From Myxococcales bacterium (GTDB taxonomy: Bacteria > Myxococcota_A > UBA9042), in the NCBI GenBank assembly GCA_009692465.1, contig SHZD01000031.1, positions 1 through 40,566 of the forward strand: DNA of 40,566 nucleotides, in the 5' to 3' direction. The notes below the pieces were generated by a model, which saw only the letters and a list, made by a program, of their open reading frames with translations, had not been told where the DNA came from and did not search any database. Both the position numbers and the translations under genes were made by a program. Below are positions 25,652-34,187 of this stretch, piece after piece. The number at the start of each line of letters is the position of its first letter. Position 1 is the first letter of the stretch.

Positions 25652-27778
25652 CTACCAGGCGCAATACACGCCAAACGCTTTACCTAGGGTGCCCAGAGCG
25701 ATTACGCCGTCGGACCGGCGGGCTAAGTTGCCCACAGGTGCAACGACCGTAACTTGCCATTGCGAAACAATCTGGCCCAGTTTGCTGGCCCGGCCCACCA
25801 GCAGTTTGGCACTGGGGGGTACTGAATTGCCTGAGTTGGCGCCATTGAACACCAAACCCTGATCGGGCAAAAGCGCCAAGCCATTGACCGCAGCCCAACC
25901 GCTGTCGCTCAAATTCTGCTTGTACAACAATGTGCCGCTGCCGTCGTAAGCGCCGTACCAACCCACGGCCTTGTCGGCCACTCCGCAGGTCCCGCTCACC
26001 GCCATCCCGTCGCCGACCTTGACCACTGCCAAGAACGAGCAGTTAGCGGCCCACGTCGGCTTGAGCTCCAGTGTCACCTTGCCAGTGTTATCTAGACGCA
26101 CGAGCCATGCCGCGGCTTCCGTCCCCGCCCAAGTCTGGCCGACGGCCAGCACTCCGCCGTCAGCTTGCGATGCAACGGCATGAAATAAATCGCCAAATAA
26201 GCCGCCCATTTTCTTGGACCACAGCTTGCCGCCATCGACCCCAGCGCGAACGACAATGGCGTCCTCGCTTTGTGGAGTATTGACCTCGTAGCGCAAGCCG
26301 CCCAAATACCAGCCGCCGGCCCCATCGCTAGCGACGCCATTGGCGCGCCAACCGACGGTTTCACTGTCGCTGGTGTCACTGAACTTGTTGTATTCATAAG
26401 ATGTTCCCGCCGCATTGGTCCGAACCAGCCACATGGCACTGTCCGATTGGGGACTGGGTCCAAGATGGCCGGCCGCCACCAGCACCGCGCCCGAACTTGC
26501 CGCGGCGCGCAATTCCGAACCCTCAAACCCAACATCAAACGCCTTTTTCCAAATCGGCTTGCCCGCAGAATCGGCGCGCAGCAGCAAGCCGCGGGTCTTG
26601 CCACCCACTGGCGACCACTGCCCGGCAACCAGCCAGCTATCGTCCGCCAGAGCCGCGACGGCCGGTACCTTGGCATTTTTGGGATCGGTGATCGTGGCGC
26701 CACCCAGATCGTCGCCGGGCTGGCACTGCAGCTTACAGGCGCCGTTTTCGCAGGTGGTGCCCTTGGTGCAACTGATGGTGGTCCAGCTGCTGCCATCGGC
26801 GGAGCACAACTTGACCGCATCGTTGTCGACGCACTGGCTCGAACCAGCAGTGCACGCCGGCGGCGCTACGCATTTGCCAGCTTGGCATTTCTTCGCTTCT
26901 TTTTCACAGTCTTGCAGCGGCGACGTCATCAGGCCATCGCTGGCGCAACTGACCACTTGCGCACCTTGACAGAAATCTTGGCCCGGCTGGCACAACCACT
27001 TTTGGCAGTTTTGCCCTTGGCAACTGTGGCCGGGCTCGCACGACGAGGTTGTCCAATTGGCACCGGCCGCGTCGCAGGTGTTCAGCGTGGTACCGGACAG
27101 GCATTTGGCGGCTTTGGGCTGGCAAATCTTGGGCACGCACACGGCGCTGGCGCAAGTTTGACTGGCAGGGCAGTCCGCCGCTTCCGTACATTGAACGCAC
27201 ACTTGGCCAACCTTGTGGCAGACCAAGCCGAGCGCGCACTGCTTGGTGCTGGTGCAGCTGGGGCCCACCGCCACGCACACTCCAAATTTGCATAATCCAC
27301 CGTCACTGCAGTCGTTTGGCGCCGCACATTCGGCGCATTTGCCGCTGGCTTTGTCGCAAACCAACTGTAATTGTTGGCATTGCTTGTCCGACGCGCACGC
27401 CAAGTCGGGCAGGCACTTGCCGGCGAAACACCCTGCACTTGACCCACAGTCGGCAGCGACGGCGCACGCAGCGCACACTCCAGCCTTGCACACCTGCAAG
27501 CCACACTGGGCAGCCGATTGGCAGGCCTGGGCGGTGTCAGCCGCGCTGTCGAGCGGCGCTGAAGTGTCCGCGGTCACTTCCAATTGACTGTCCGCGCCAG
27601 CTTCCGCGGTATCAGCAGTTGGCGAAGTGGCCACCTCGACGACATCAGCTGCGGCTGGACCGTCTTTGGCATCCGCGTCGGCAGTAATGGCGGTGTCGGC
27701 GGCCACCACGACCTGCTCGTCAGCGCATCCAGCGCTGCTCAAAGCGAGCAAAATGCCAACACTTAGGAACTGTGACAA
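25652..27778 (-). CDS. Cys-rich and beta-propeller-like lipoprotein (about 708 aa, captured TTG start)
   Basis: Predicted lipoprotein, built like a small version of the 4436-11170 giant: lipobox LSSAGC, an Asp/Ala/Thr-rich linker, Cys-rich repeats with C..GxC pairs (SQTCASAVC, CEPGHSCQGQNC, CTKGTTCENGAC), then propeller-like strands (DDSWLVAGQW, GGWYLGGLRYEV). Role unknown. The only plausible start in frame is TTG at 27778, which lies inside mobile repeat B4; codons 1-4 come from the repeat. The resulting signal peptide (MSQFLSVGILLALSSAGC) lacks the usual Lys/Arg, and no Shine-Dalgarno is seen. The native start was probably lost by the insertion, so expression is uncertain. The frame stays open beyond it, but that stretch is repeat and spacer. 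Confidence 0.72.
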   Translation of the reverse strand: MSQFLSVGILLALSSAGCADEQVVVAADTAITADADAKDGPAAADVVEVATSPTADTAEAGADSQLEVTADTSAPLDSAADTAQACQSAAQCGLQVCKAGVCAACAVAADCGSSAGCFAGKCLPDLACASDKQCQQLQLVCDKASGKCAECAAPNDCSDGGLCKFGVCVAVGPSCTSTKQCALGLVCHKVGQVCVQCTEAADCPASQTCASAVCVPKICQPKAAKCLSGTTLNTCDAAGANWTTSSCEPGHSCQGQNCQKWLCQPGQDFCQGAQVVSCASDGLMTSPLQDCEKEAKKCQAGKCVAPPACTAGSSQCVDNDAVKLCSADGSSWTTISCTKGTTCENGACKLQCQPGDDLGGATITDPKNAKVPAVAALADDSWLVAGQWSPVGGKTRGLLLRADSAGKPIWKKAFDVGFEGSELRAAASSGAVLVAAGHLGPSPQSDSAMWLVRTNAAGTSYEYNKFSDTSDSETVGWRANGVASDGAGGWYLGGLRYEVNTPQSEDAIVVRAGVDGGKLWSKKMGGLFGDLFHAVASQADGGVLAVGQTWAGTEAAAWLVRLDNTGKVTLELKPTWAANCSFLAVVKVGDGMAVSGTCGVADKAVGWYGAYDGSGTLLYKQNLSDSGWAAVNGLALLPDQGLVFNGANSGNSVPPSAKLLVGRASKLGQIVSQWQVTVVAPVGNLARRSDGVIALGTLGKAFGVYCAW

Positions 27779-27903
27779 TTTAAGTCGATCGATTTGATTT
27801 TTGCCGGAGCGGCGAGTCGGCTTGCAAAGTCGCGAGCTTGCGACCCACCTAGCAAGCAAATGGAACCCTGTGACAGAACAACTTGTTCTGTCACAGTTCC
27901 TTA
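27763..27903 (+). mobile_element. Family B MITE-like repeat, copy B4
   Basis: A 135-bp element (27766-27900) flanked by TTA on both sides. The ends are nearly perfect inverted repeats, GGAACTGTGACA and TGTCACAGTTCC, and the right hairpin repeats the same arm (TGTGACAGAACA with its complement). The shared core GGAGCGGCGAGTCGGC is present. It overlaps the first codons of the minus-strand lipoprotein and lies in the divergent promoter region with puuD. Confidence 0.87.
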
Positions 27904-28032
27904 TCCAACATAGACTGCGGCTGCCTGGGCGTTGGCTGACATGGTGTGGACACATGGAATCACCGGTGCAGGCGGGCGAGCCGCCGACACAAGCGTACGC
28001 GCAAGGTAGCCGTGGGGCAATTGCTCCTGACA

Positions 28033-28062
28033 TTGCTCCGATCGCCGCCCGAAGGCTACACT
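28033..28062 (+). promoter_or_regulatory. Candidate sigma-70-type promoter of puuD
   Basis: TTGCTC, an 18-base spacer and TACACT, placed 50 bases before the TTG start of puuD. Only moderately close to consensus, but TACACT recurs as the -10 element before two other genes in this window. Confidence 0.35.
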
Positions 28063-28111
28063 TGGCGGCTCTGCGCTTTGCGCGCCCCGTCAGCCGTGTC
28101 GAGGAGTCCCG

Positions 28112-29839
28112 TTGGAAGCCCAATTGCAAGAGTGGCTCAATCTGTGTGTGCGGCTGATTCATGTCATCGCTGGCATCATGTGGATCGGCGACTCGTTTTT
28201 ATTCATGTTTCTGGATAAAAGCCTCGAACCGCCGAAACATCCGCTGCAAGGCGACGTGCTGGGCGAGATGCACATGACCCACGGCGGGGGGTTCTATCAG
28301 CTTATCAAGCGCAAGTCGCTGACAAAAGACGAGCTTCCGCCGACGTTGCACTGGTTCATGTGGGAATCGTACACGACCTGGATGTCCGGGTTCACCCTGC
28401 TCGTGGTCGTCTACTACATGGGCGATGCGGCGTTGCTGATTGATCCCCAAGTGTTACAAGTAACGCCGTGGCAAGGGATCGGCCTGTCGGTGGCGCTGCT
28501 GGTGGCCGGTTGGCTGGTATACGACCGCCTGTGTGAGTGGCTCGGTTCCAAAACGTTGCTGCTGGCGCTGGTGTGTGCGGCGCTGGTGGTCGGCGCTGGA
28601 TTTGGCTTGCTGCAGGTGTTCAGCCCGCGCGGAGCGTTCATCCACGTCGGCGCTCTGATGGCGACCTGCATGTCCGGTAACGTGTTTTTTCGGATTATTC
28701 CCGGCCAAAGGAAGCTGCTGGCCGCGGCGATGGCCGGTCTGCCGCCCGATGTGTCGTTCGGGGCCAAGGCCAAGACCCGCTCGACCCACAATCATTACAT
28801 CACCCTACCGGTGGTGTTGACCATGATTTCGAATCACTTCCCCAGCTTGTACGGGCATTCGCAGGCTTGGTTGGTGTTGGCTTGCTTGCTGGTTTTTGGC
28901 GGTGGCATTAAGTATCTAATGAATTTCAAAGGTCAATCCCATCCAGTCCTGATCGGCGCCACCCTGCTCAGCTTGGCGACCATTATGGTCATGACCGCGC
29001 CGGTGAGCGACGCTAGCGCCGAAAAGTATGCGGTCGGCCCCGAAGTGCCCTTTGCTCGGGCGTGGGCGATTGTGCAAACCCGCTGCTCGTCGTGTCACGC
29101 CCAAAAGCCAGCCAATCCGGCCTTTCCGCAGGCCCCCAACGGCATCGCCTTGGACACAGCCGAGGCCGTCAAGCGCCATGCCGCGCGCATTTTTGCCCGA
29201 TCGGTGTCGAATCGGACCATGCCGCTCGGCAATCAAACCGGAATGACTGATGCGGAACGTGCTGAGTTGGGCGCGTGGTACGCCAAAGGCTCGAAATTAG
29301 GTGACTTTGATGCGTCGCTGGCGCCAACCGCAGCCGCAATGGGTCAGGTGCACTACGCATCGCCGCAAGACGAGGCCAAAGCGCTGTACGTCCAGCGCTG
29401 CGTCGCCTGTCACGGTTCTGCAGGCGCTGGCGATGGCCCGGCCGCCGCGGGTTTGCCGGTCAAGCCGCGCGACTTTCGCGATAGCCATTGGCAAAAAAGC
29501 GTGTCCGATGCCGAACTGGTCAAAGTAATCGTACAAGGTGGCCCGGCGGCTGGGAAAAACGCCGCCATGCCGCCCAATCCGGACTTGAAGGCCAAAGTCG
29601 AGGTTACGGCCGCGCTGATCGGCCACCTGCGCTCCATGGCGCCAGTGGTGTCCGCGACTCCATCGCCCGCCCAACCCGCGATCGGGCCCACCCAAGCCAC
29701 TGGTGCGCCCGCTCAACCTGCTGCAGCACCCGCACAACCTGCCCCAGCACCCGCACAACCTGCCCCAGCGCCCGCACAACCTGCTGCAGCACCCGCACAG
29801 CCTGCCCCAGCCGCCGCACCAGCCACTGGGGTGCCGTAG
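28112..29839 (+). CDS. puuD: Urate hydroxylase PuuD with two cytochrome c domains
   Basis: Membrane enzyme that oxidises urate to 5-hydroxyisourate and passes electrons to a c-type cytochrome. The N-terminal DUF989 part (about residues 1-300) has the family opening HVIAGIMWIGDSFLFMFLD, many membrane spans and the GNVFFRIIPGQRKL segment. Usual PuuD proteins carry one cytochrome c domain; here there are two, C325-x2-C328-H329 (CSSCH) and C430-x2-C433-H434 (CVACH). The last 55 residues are Ala/Pro/Gln repeats (PAQPAPA). The start is TTG with GAGGAG five bases upstream. Allantoinase follows after 26 bases. The missing intermediate steps are 5-hydroxyisourate hydrolase and OHCU decarboxylase, not seen here. 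Confidence 0.88.
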   Translation: MEAQLQEWLNLCVRLIHVIAGIMWIGDSFLFMFLDKSLEPPKHPLQGDVLGEMHMTHGGGFYQLIKRKSLTKDELPPTLHWFMWESYTTWMSGFTLLVVVYYMGDAALLIDPQVLQVTPWQGIGLSVALLVAGWLVYDRLCEWLGSKTLLLALVCAALVVGAGFGLLQVFSPRGAFIHVGALMATCMSGNVFFRIIPGQRKLLAAAMAGLPPDVSFGAKAKTRSTHNHYITLPVVLTMISNHFPSLYGHSQAWLVLACLLVFGGGIKYLMNFKGQSHPVLIGATLLSLATIMVMTAPVSDASAEKYAVGPEVPFARAWAIVQTRCSSCHAQKPANPAFPQAPNGIALDTAEAVKRHAARIFARSVSNRTMPLGNQTGMTDAERAELGAWYAKGSKLGDFDASLAPTAAAMGQVHYASPQDEAKALYVQRCVACHGSAGAGDGPAAAGLPVKPRDFRDSHWQKSVSDAELVKVIVQGGPAAGKNAAMPPNPDLKAKVEVTAALIGHLRSMAPVVSATPSPAQPAIGPTQATGAPAQPAAAPAQPAPAPAQPAPAPAQPAAAPAQPAPAAAPATGVP

Positions 29840-29865
29840 CCCGCCCCAGCCCATCGGAGGTCATT

Positions 29866-31230
29866 ATGCCCACCGTCTTGCGCTCGCGCCGCGTCGTGGT
29901 CGACGGCCAAGTTCGCGCCGCCGACATTGTCTTGGCAGACGCCCACATCGTCGCCGTCGTTGACTATGGCCACGGCGCTGACCACGACATCACCGATTTC
30001 GGCGACTGGGTCATCTCGCCCGGCATTGTCGACAGCCACGTCCACATCAATGAACCGGGGCGCACCGAGTGGGAAGGCTTCCGATCGGCGACCCAAGCCG
30101 CAGTCGTGGGCGGCATCACCACCGTGGTCGATATGCCGCTCAACTGCATACCAGCGACCACCACCCGGGCTGCCGCCCAAACCAAACTAGAAGCGCTCGA
30201 CCGGCAGTTGTACGTGGACGCGGCGTTTTGGGGCGGAGTTATTCCGGGAAATTCTGGTGACCTTGCAGGGTTGCGTGAGTTTGGCTGCAAGGGCGCCAAG
30301 TGCTTTACCTGCCCGTCCGGGGTCGATGAATTTCCCCACGTGGTTCAACGTGATCTGGAGTTGGCGGCGCCGATCCTGCGCGACTTGGGCATGACTCTTT
30401 TGGTCCATGCCGAGGCGCCACGACCGCTGGAGCTCGCCGAAAAGGCCGTTGCTAGCGCCGATCCGCGCCTGTACGCCACCTATTTGCGCTCGCGGCCTGA
30501 GCAGGCTGAAAACGACGCCATTGCGATGGTGATCGACGTAGCGCGCCGCCATCACCTTGCCGTGCACATCGTGCATCTGTCGAGTGCTTCAGCGCTGCCG
30601 ATGATCGCCGCAGCCCAGCGCCAAGGCCTTGCGGTCACCGCAGAAACTTGCCTACATTATCTGACATTTTGTGCTGAAGACATCCCAGATGGAGCCACTT
30701 GCTACAAATGCGCGCCGCCCATTCGCGAGCGGGCCAATCGCGAGGCTCTATGGCAAGGACTGCGAGACGGAGTGCTGACGATGGTGGTGTCGGATCACTC
30801 GCCGTGTACGCCGCAACTCAAGCGCAGTGAAACTGGCGACTTTATGGGCGCTTGGGGTGGCATTGCCGGTCTGCAACTGGGCCTGTCGGCGCTGTGGACG
30901 GCGGCCAGTGCGCGCGGATTCGGCTTGGTCGATGTGGCACGCTGGAATAGCGAAAACACCGCCAAGCTCGCCGGGTTAGATCATGCCAAGGGGACCATCG
31001 CGCCGCAAATGGACGCCGATTTCGTGATTTGGGATCCCGGAGCCGACATCCATGTCATTGGCAGTGAGTTGTACCATCGGCACAAACTGACGCCCTACGA
31101 CGGCCTGCGCCTGCGCGGCAAAGTGCACCAGACTTGGCTGCGTGGTACCCCGGCATGGACTCGCGAAGCTGGTTTTTTGGGGCCGAGCGGCCGCTTTGTG
31201 CCGAGCCGGACTGCTTGCTCTGCGCGCTGA
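29866..31230 (+). CDS. allB: Allantoinase
   Basis: Cyclic amidohydrolase that opens allantoin to allantoate in purine breakdown. The start is ATG 29866 with CGGAGG upstream; frame sequence before it belongs to puuD in another frame. The binuclear metal site can be read: H58-x-H60 (VDSHVHINEPG), carbamylated K145 (CKGAKCFTCPSG), H181 (LLVHAEAP), H237 (VHIVHLSSAS) and D310 (VVSDHSPC). The spacing matches the Escherichia coli enzyme within a few residues. The length (454 aa) is normal. It sits between puuD and a cytochrome-rhodanese gene on the same strand. Confidence 0.92.
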   Translation: MPTVLRSRRVVVDGQVRAADIVLADAHIVAVVDYGHGADHDITDFGDWVISPGIVDSHVHINEPGRTEWEGFRSATQAAVVGGITTVVDMPLNCIPATTTRAAAQTKLEALDRQLYVDAAFWGGVIPGNSGDLAGLREFGCKGAKCFTCPSGVDEFPHVVQRDLELAAPILRDLGMTLLVHAEAPRPLELAEKAVASADPRLYATYLRSRPEQAENDAIAMVIDVARRHHLAVHIVHLSSASALPMIAAAQRQGLAVTAETCLHYLTFCAEDIPDGATCYKCAPPIRERANREALWQGLRDGVLTMVVSDHSPCTPQLKRSETGDFMGAWGGIAGLQLGLSALWTAASARGFGLVDVARWNSENTAKLAGLDHAKGTIAPQMDADFVIWDPGADIHVIGSELYHRHKLTPYDGLRLRGKVHQTWLRGTPAWTREAGFLGPSGRFVPSRTACSAR

Positions 31231-31309
31231 ATTCCGGCACCTTGCGCGGCTCCAGAAAGGGCGGTCGCTAGCTGAAGAACGCGCGACAAGCTCCGTTCCT
31301 TTCGACAGC

Positions 31310-32713
31310 ATGGGGCTAATTGTGAAGTTGCGGTGCGTGGTTTTTCTGGTAACTGTGGCGATTTTTGGACCGGCTTGTTCGCAAAAACCCTCTAAAACTG
31401 CTGATGCGGGCTCGGGATTGGCACGGCCCGTAACCGCCGATGGCGCACTGCCGCGCCAAGCAACGCCAGCAAGCGCCGACCTGCCAGCCGCGGTCACAGT
31501 GCCGGTCGTTGATCCAGCATTGGTCGGGGCGGGACGCGCAGTTTACATTAAATATTGCGCACTTTGCCACGGTGTCAATGCCGAAGGCTATGCCGCCGAC
31601 AATGCGCCGTCGCTGGTATCGCGCACGTTTTTGGAGAGCGCGACGGATGAGTTTTTGCGTTCCAGCATCGAAAACGGGCGGCCCGGCACCGCCATGGCCG
31701 GCTATGGTGCAGCGATCGGCGGCCCGCTCGGGCAACCACAAGTCAATGCTCTTATTGCACTTTTGCGCAGCCGAGGGGTACCCCAACTGGCAGTTACGCG
31801 GCAGGCCGCCGTGGGCGACGCCAAACGCGGGGCGGGGCTATACGGCTCCAAGTGCGCGCAATGTCACGGCACCGTCAATCAGCGGGCGCAGGCCGTGCAT
31901 TTGTTCAATCCGGGCTTGTTGGCCACCGCCAGCGACGGTTTCTTGCGCCACGCCATCGACCACGGTCGGCCAGGGACGCAAATGGCCGCTTGGTCTGCGC
32001 TGCTGAGCTCGGTGCAAATTGACGAAATCCTGTTCTATATCCGCGTGACGGCCCCGCCACTGCCGCCGCGACCGACCGCCTACGCTGGATCTGGCGATGG
32101 CCAACTACTGCCGGGCGCAGCCGGCGATGGTCACGCACTGCCGGGCGCAGCCGGCGATGGTCACGCACTGCCGGGCGCAGCCGGCGATGGTCACGCACTG
32201 CCGGGCGCGGCCGGCGATGGCCAAGCACTGCCGGGCGCAGCGACCGACGTCGGCCTTGCCCCGCCCATGCCGCCAACCCCCAAGCCCACCGGCCCCATTG
32301 TCATCCACCCCAAAGGCAGACCGGCACAGTTCAAGCTGCGCGACGACCGCTTTGCGCGCATTGATGATGTCAACAAGGCTTTGGCAGACAAGCGCCGCAT
32401 CATCATCTTGGACGCCCGACCCCCGTCGGACTACGCCATGCTGCACATCGCTGGGGCCATCGTGACCCCGTACTACGACAAAAAATCGCTCGAGGTGGTG
32501 CCCAATGACGGCACTTGGACCATCGCCTATTGCGCTTGCCCGCATCACGCGTCAGGCGAAGTATTTGAAGAGCTCAAGCGGCGCGGTTACAAAAACGTGG
32601 CCGTGTTGGATGAAGGTGTTTTCGCTTGGCAGGCCAAGGGGTATCCGGTGGTCAAATCGGCGTCAGCACCCGTGTTTGCGGCGCCACCGCCGCTAGGAAC
32701 TGTCCCAGAATAA
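31310..32713 (+). CDS. Dihaem cytochrome c-rhodanese fusion lipoprotein
   Basis: Predicted periplasmic lipoprotein with signal VVFLVTVAIFGPAC. Two class I cytochrome c domains carry CALCH (C83, C86, H87) and CAQCH (C182, C185, H186). A repeated linker (five exact-length GDGHALPGAA-type units) leads to a rhodanese domain (about residues 345-455) with IILDARPPSDYAMLHIAGA and the loop YCACPHHASG around C408/C410, then DEGVFAWQAKGYPV. A joint task in electron transfer and sulfur handling, or as electron acceptor for PuuD, is inference. The start is ATG 31310; a GTG four codons later is possible. The last residues, LGTVPE and the stop, come from mobile repeat B5. Confidence 0.8.
   Translation: MGLIVKLRCVVFLVTVAIFGPACSQKPSKTADAGSGLARPVTADGALPRQATPASADLPAAVTVPVVDPALVGAGRAVYIKYCALCHGVNAEGYAADNAPSLVSRTFLESATDEFLRSSIENGRPGTAMAGYGAAIGGPLGQPQVNALIALLRSRGVPQLAVTRQAAVGDAKRGAGLYGSKCAQCHGTVNQRAQAVHLFNPGLLATASDGFLRHAIDHGRPGTQMAAWSALLSSVQIDEILFYIRVTAPPLPPRPTAYAGSGDGQLLPGAAGDGHALPGAAGDGHALPGAAGDGHALPGAAGDGQALPGAATDVGLAPPMPPTPKPTGPIVIHPKGRPAQFKLRDDRFARIDDVNKALADKRRIIILDARPPSDYAMLHIAGAIVTPYYDKKSLEVVPNDGTWTIAYCACPHHASGEVFEELKRRGYKNVAVLDEGVFAWQAKGYPVVKSASAPVFAAPPPLGTVPE
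32093..32242 (+). repeat. 30-bp tandem repeat inside the cytochrome-rhodanese gene
   Basis: Five units of 30 bases, nearly identical at the DNA level, encode GDGHALPGAA-type decapeptides. They form the linker between the cytochrome and rhodanese domains. The low DNA divergence suggests recent or ongoing copy-number change. Confidence 0.9.
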
Positions 32714-32833
32714 GTCATTGTGGGACTGGTTCCGTTTGCTTGCTTTGTTGGTCGCTAAGCTCTCGTCCCCAAAGGCCGACTCGCCGCTCCTGTGTTGCCC
32801 AGATCGATCGAGTTAGTTGAGGACAGCTCCTTA
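32693..32833 (-). mobile_element. Family B MITE-like repeat, copy B5 (reverse)
   Basis: A 135-bp element (32696-32830) with TTA on the right and CTA on the left, i.e. the flanking repeat differs by one base. Reverse orientation. The core and the GGAACTGTCCCAGAAT end match copy B3. The cytochrome-rhodanese gene reads into it and stops at a TAA inside the end repeat. Confidence 0.83.
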
Positions 32834-32954
32834 GCGGTTACTGGCACTGCTCAACAACCCTAACCGAGCCAACCACCGGCAGTGAACCGGTCTAAGCGCG
32901 ACCGCGCGACCGAGCGGTATTCGTGGGAGTGTGACCCTGTCGGCGCGCTAGGAG
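32834..32954. other. Intergenic gap between convergent genes
   Basis: No gene is visible. Near 32948-32955 is a lone CTAGGAGC, like the end of family A, close to the stop codon of the FecR-type gene. No intrinsic terminator stands out. Confidence 0.4.
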
Positions 32955-34187
32955 CTACTTATTCTGCCCACGCGATCCAGAATCGGGGGCATTGGGGTGC
33001 TCTTGAGGCGGCATGGTCTGGTGCGGCACTTCAATCACAATCTGCCGCGGTCCAACCACCGGACCTTGTTGCACATTGACCAGCGGAGCGCCGCTAATGT
33101 CGCCATTGGCAGCCTGAACTCGAGCGGGCGGCTTGGCCGTGGGTTTGCCACCAGCTTGAGCGCCCAGGGCCTCATCGCTCGGTTCGGCACCGTCGGCCTT
33201 CACGGGTGCATCGCTGACCGGCTCAGGCGCTTGCACGGCCATCGCCTCCGCGGCTCGAATCGGTTCCAGCGACATGACCCCGCCAACATGCTGCCAGCGA
33301 TGGCCAGCCCGCACCACCGTCATCGTCTCGCTATTGGGCGAAGCGGGATCGTCCGCCGCATCGACGCGCACTGCGCCCTCCGTCACATCCACGCGACCAC
33401 CCGCGCCGGTAGCGTCTTGGCGCACCGCAAAGCGGGTGCCGACCACTGAGGCCCGAAAAGCCCCGAACATCACCGCAAAGTGATGGCCAGTCTTGAGCTT
33501 ATCGACTTGGCTCTGCAATTCGCCGCGCCGCACTCGCACAAAGGCAGTCGACGAACTGATCGCCAACGCCTCGATTTCACTGCCAGACTGCAACACCAAC
33601 TCAAAGCGCCCAGCCGCCACCACCCGCCCGCCCTGAGTTGCCCGCAACCGCGAACCCAACCGCAACAGCGTATTGGCGGCCAACTTGCGCCAACGACCGT
33701 CGGCCGTCGCCACTTCTACATCGCCTTCCACCAAGCTAATCGCTACGCCAAGGCCCGGATTGTCCGCTGTTGGCACCGCGGCTAGCTTGACCGACTCGGC
33801 AAACGAACGTTCGTTGCTCCGTCCGCCAAAAGGCTGCATGACCAAAAGCGCAATCGCCGCCGCTGAGGCGACCGCAGTGCCCCACAACAACCACGGCGGC
33901 ACCCGCGACGGCGGCGACCAGTTGCCGGCTTGCAGCCGAATGCGCTCATCCAAGCTCTGCCGCTGTTCCTGACTGAGCGCCGGGGCCTTGCCACGCAGCA
34001 AAAGCGTTTGATAACGGCGCACATGGCTTACCGCAGCCTTGCAAGCCACGCACTCATCCAAGTGGGCCTGCAACTGCGATCGCTGGGCTAAAACATCGCC
34101 AGCCTCGCGGTCCGTCAACCACTGCAGCCACTGGACCGTGGTTGGGCAAGTCAGCAAAGCATCAGTTTGAGAAGTTTCGGTATTCAT
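32955..34187 (-). CDS. FecR-domain anti-sigma factor
   Basis: Single-span membrane regulator predicted to hold the ECF sigma factor inactive until a signal arrives. The N-terminus has HLDECVACKAAV (about residues 44-55), the His-x3-Cys-x2-Cys zinc motif of anti-sigma factors. One membrane span, PWLLWGTAVASAAAIALLVM, lies near residue 110. The periplasmic FecR domain follows, with VVAAGRFELVLQSGSEIEAL, FVRVRRGELQSQV and FGAFRASVVGTRFAV. The C-terminus is a long Ala/Pro-rich tail ending in a Gly/Ser/Asn-rich segment. Its ATG overlaps the sigma factor's stop codon (ATGA), so the two are coupled. The signal sensed is unknown. Confidence 0.87.
   Translation of the reverse strand: MNTETSQTDALLTCPTTVQWLQWLTDREAGDVLAQRSQLQAHLDECVACKAAVSHVRRYQTLLLRGKAPALSQEQRQSLDERIRLQAGNWSPPSRVPPWLLWGTAVASAAAIALLVMQPFGGRSNERSFAESVKLAAVPTADNPGLGVAISLVEGDVEVATADGRWRKLAANTLLRLGSRLRATQGGRVVAAGRFELVLQSGSEIEALAISSSTAFVRVRRGELQSQVDKLKTGHHFAVMFGAFRASVVGTRFAVRQDATGAGGRVDVTEGAVRVDAADDPASPNSETMTVVRAGHRWQHVGGVMSLEPIRAAEAMAVQAPEPVSDAPVKADGAEPSDEALGAQAGGKPTAKPPARVQAANGDISGAPLVNVQQGPVVGPRQIVIEVPHQTMPPQEHPNAPDSGSRGQNK

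Noticed and set aside
26270-27295. Plus-strand open frame (341 codons) opposite the Cys-rich lipoprotein
   Set aside because: The opposite strand shows a lipobox and a regular Cys pattern; this frame shows none.
29488-29865. N-terminal extension of allantoinase
   Set aside because: It is a different frame of puuD; the ATG at 29866 has CGGAGG and gives the standard family length.
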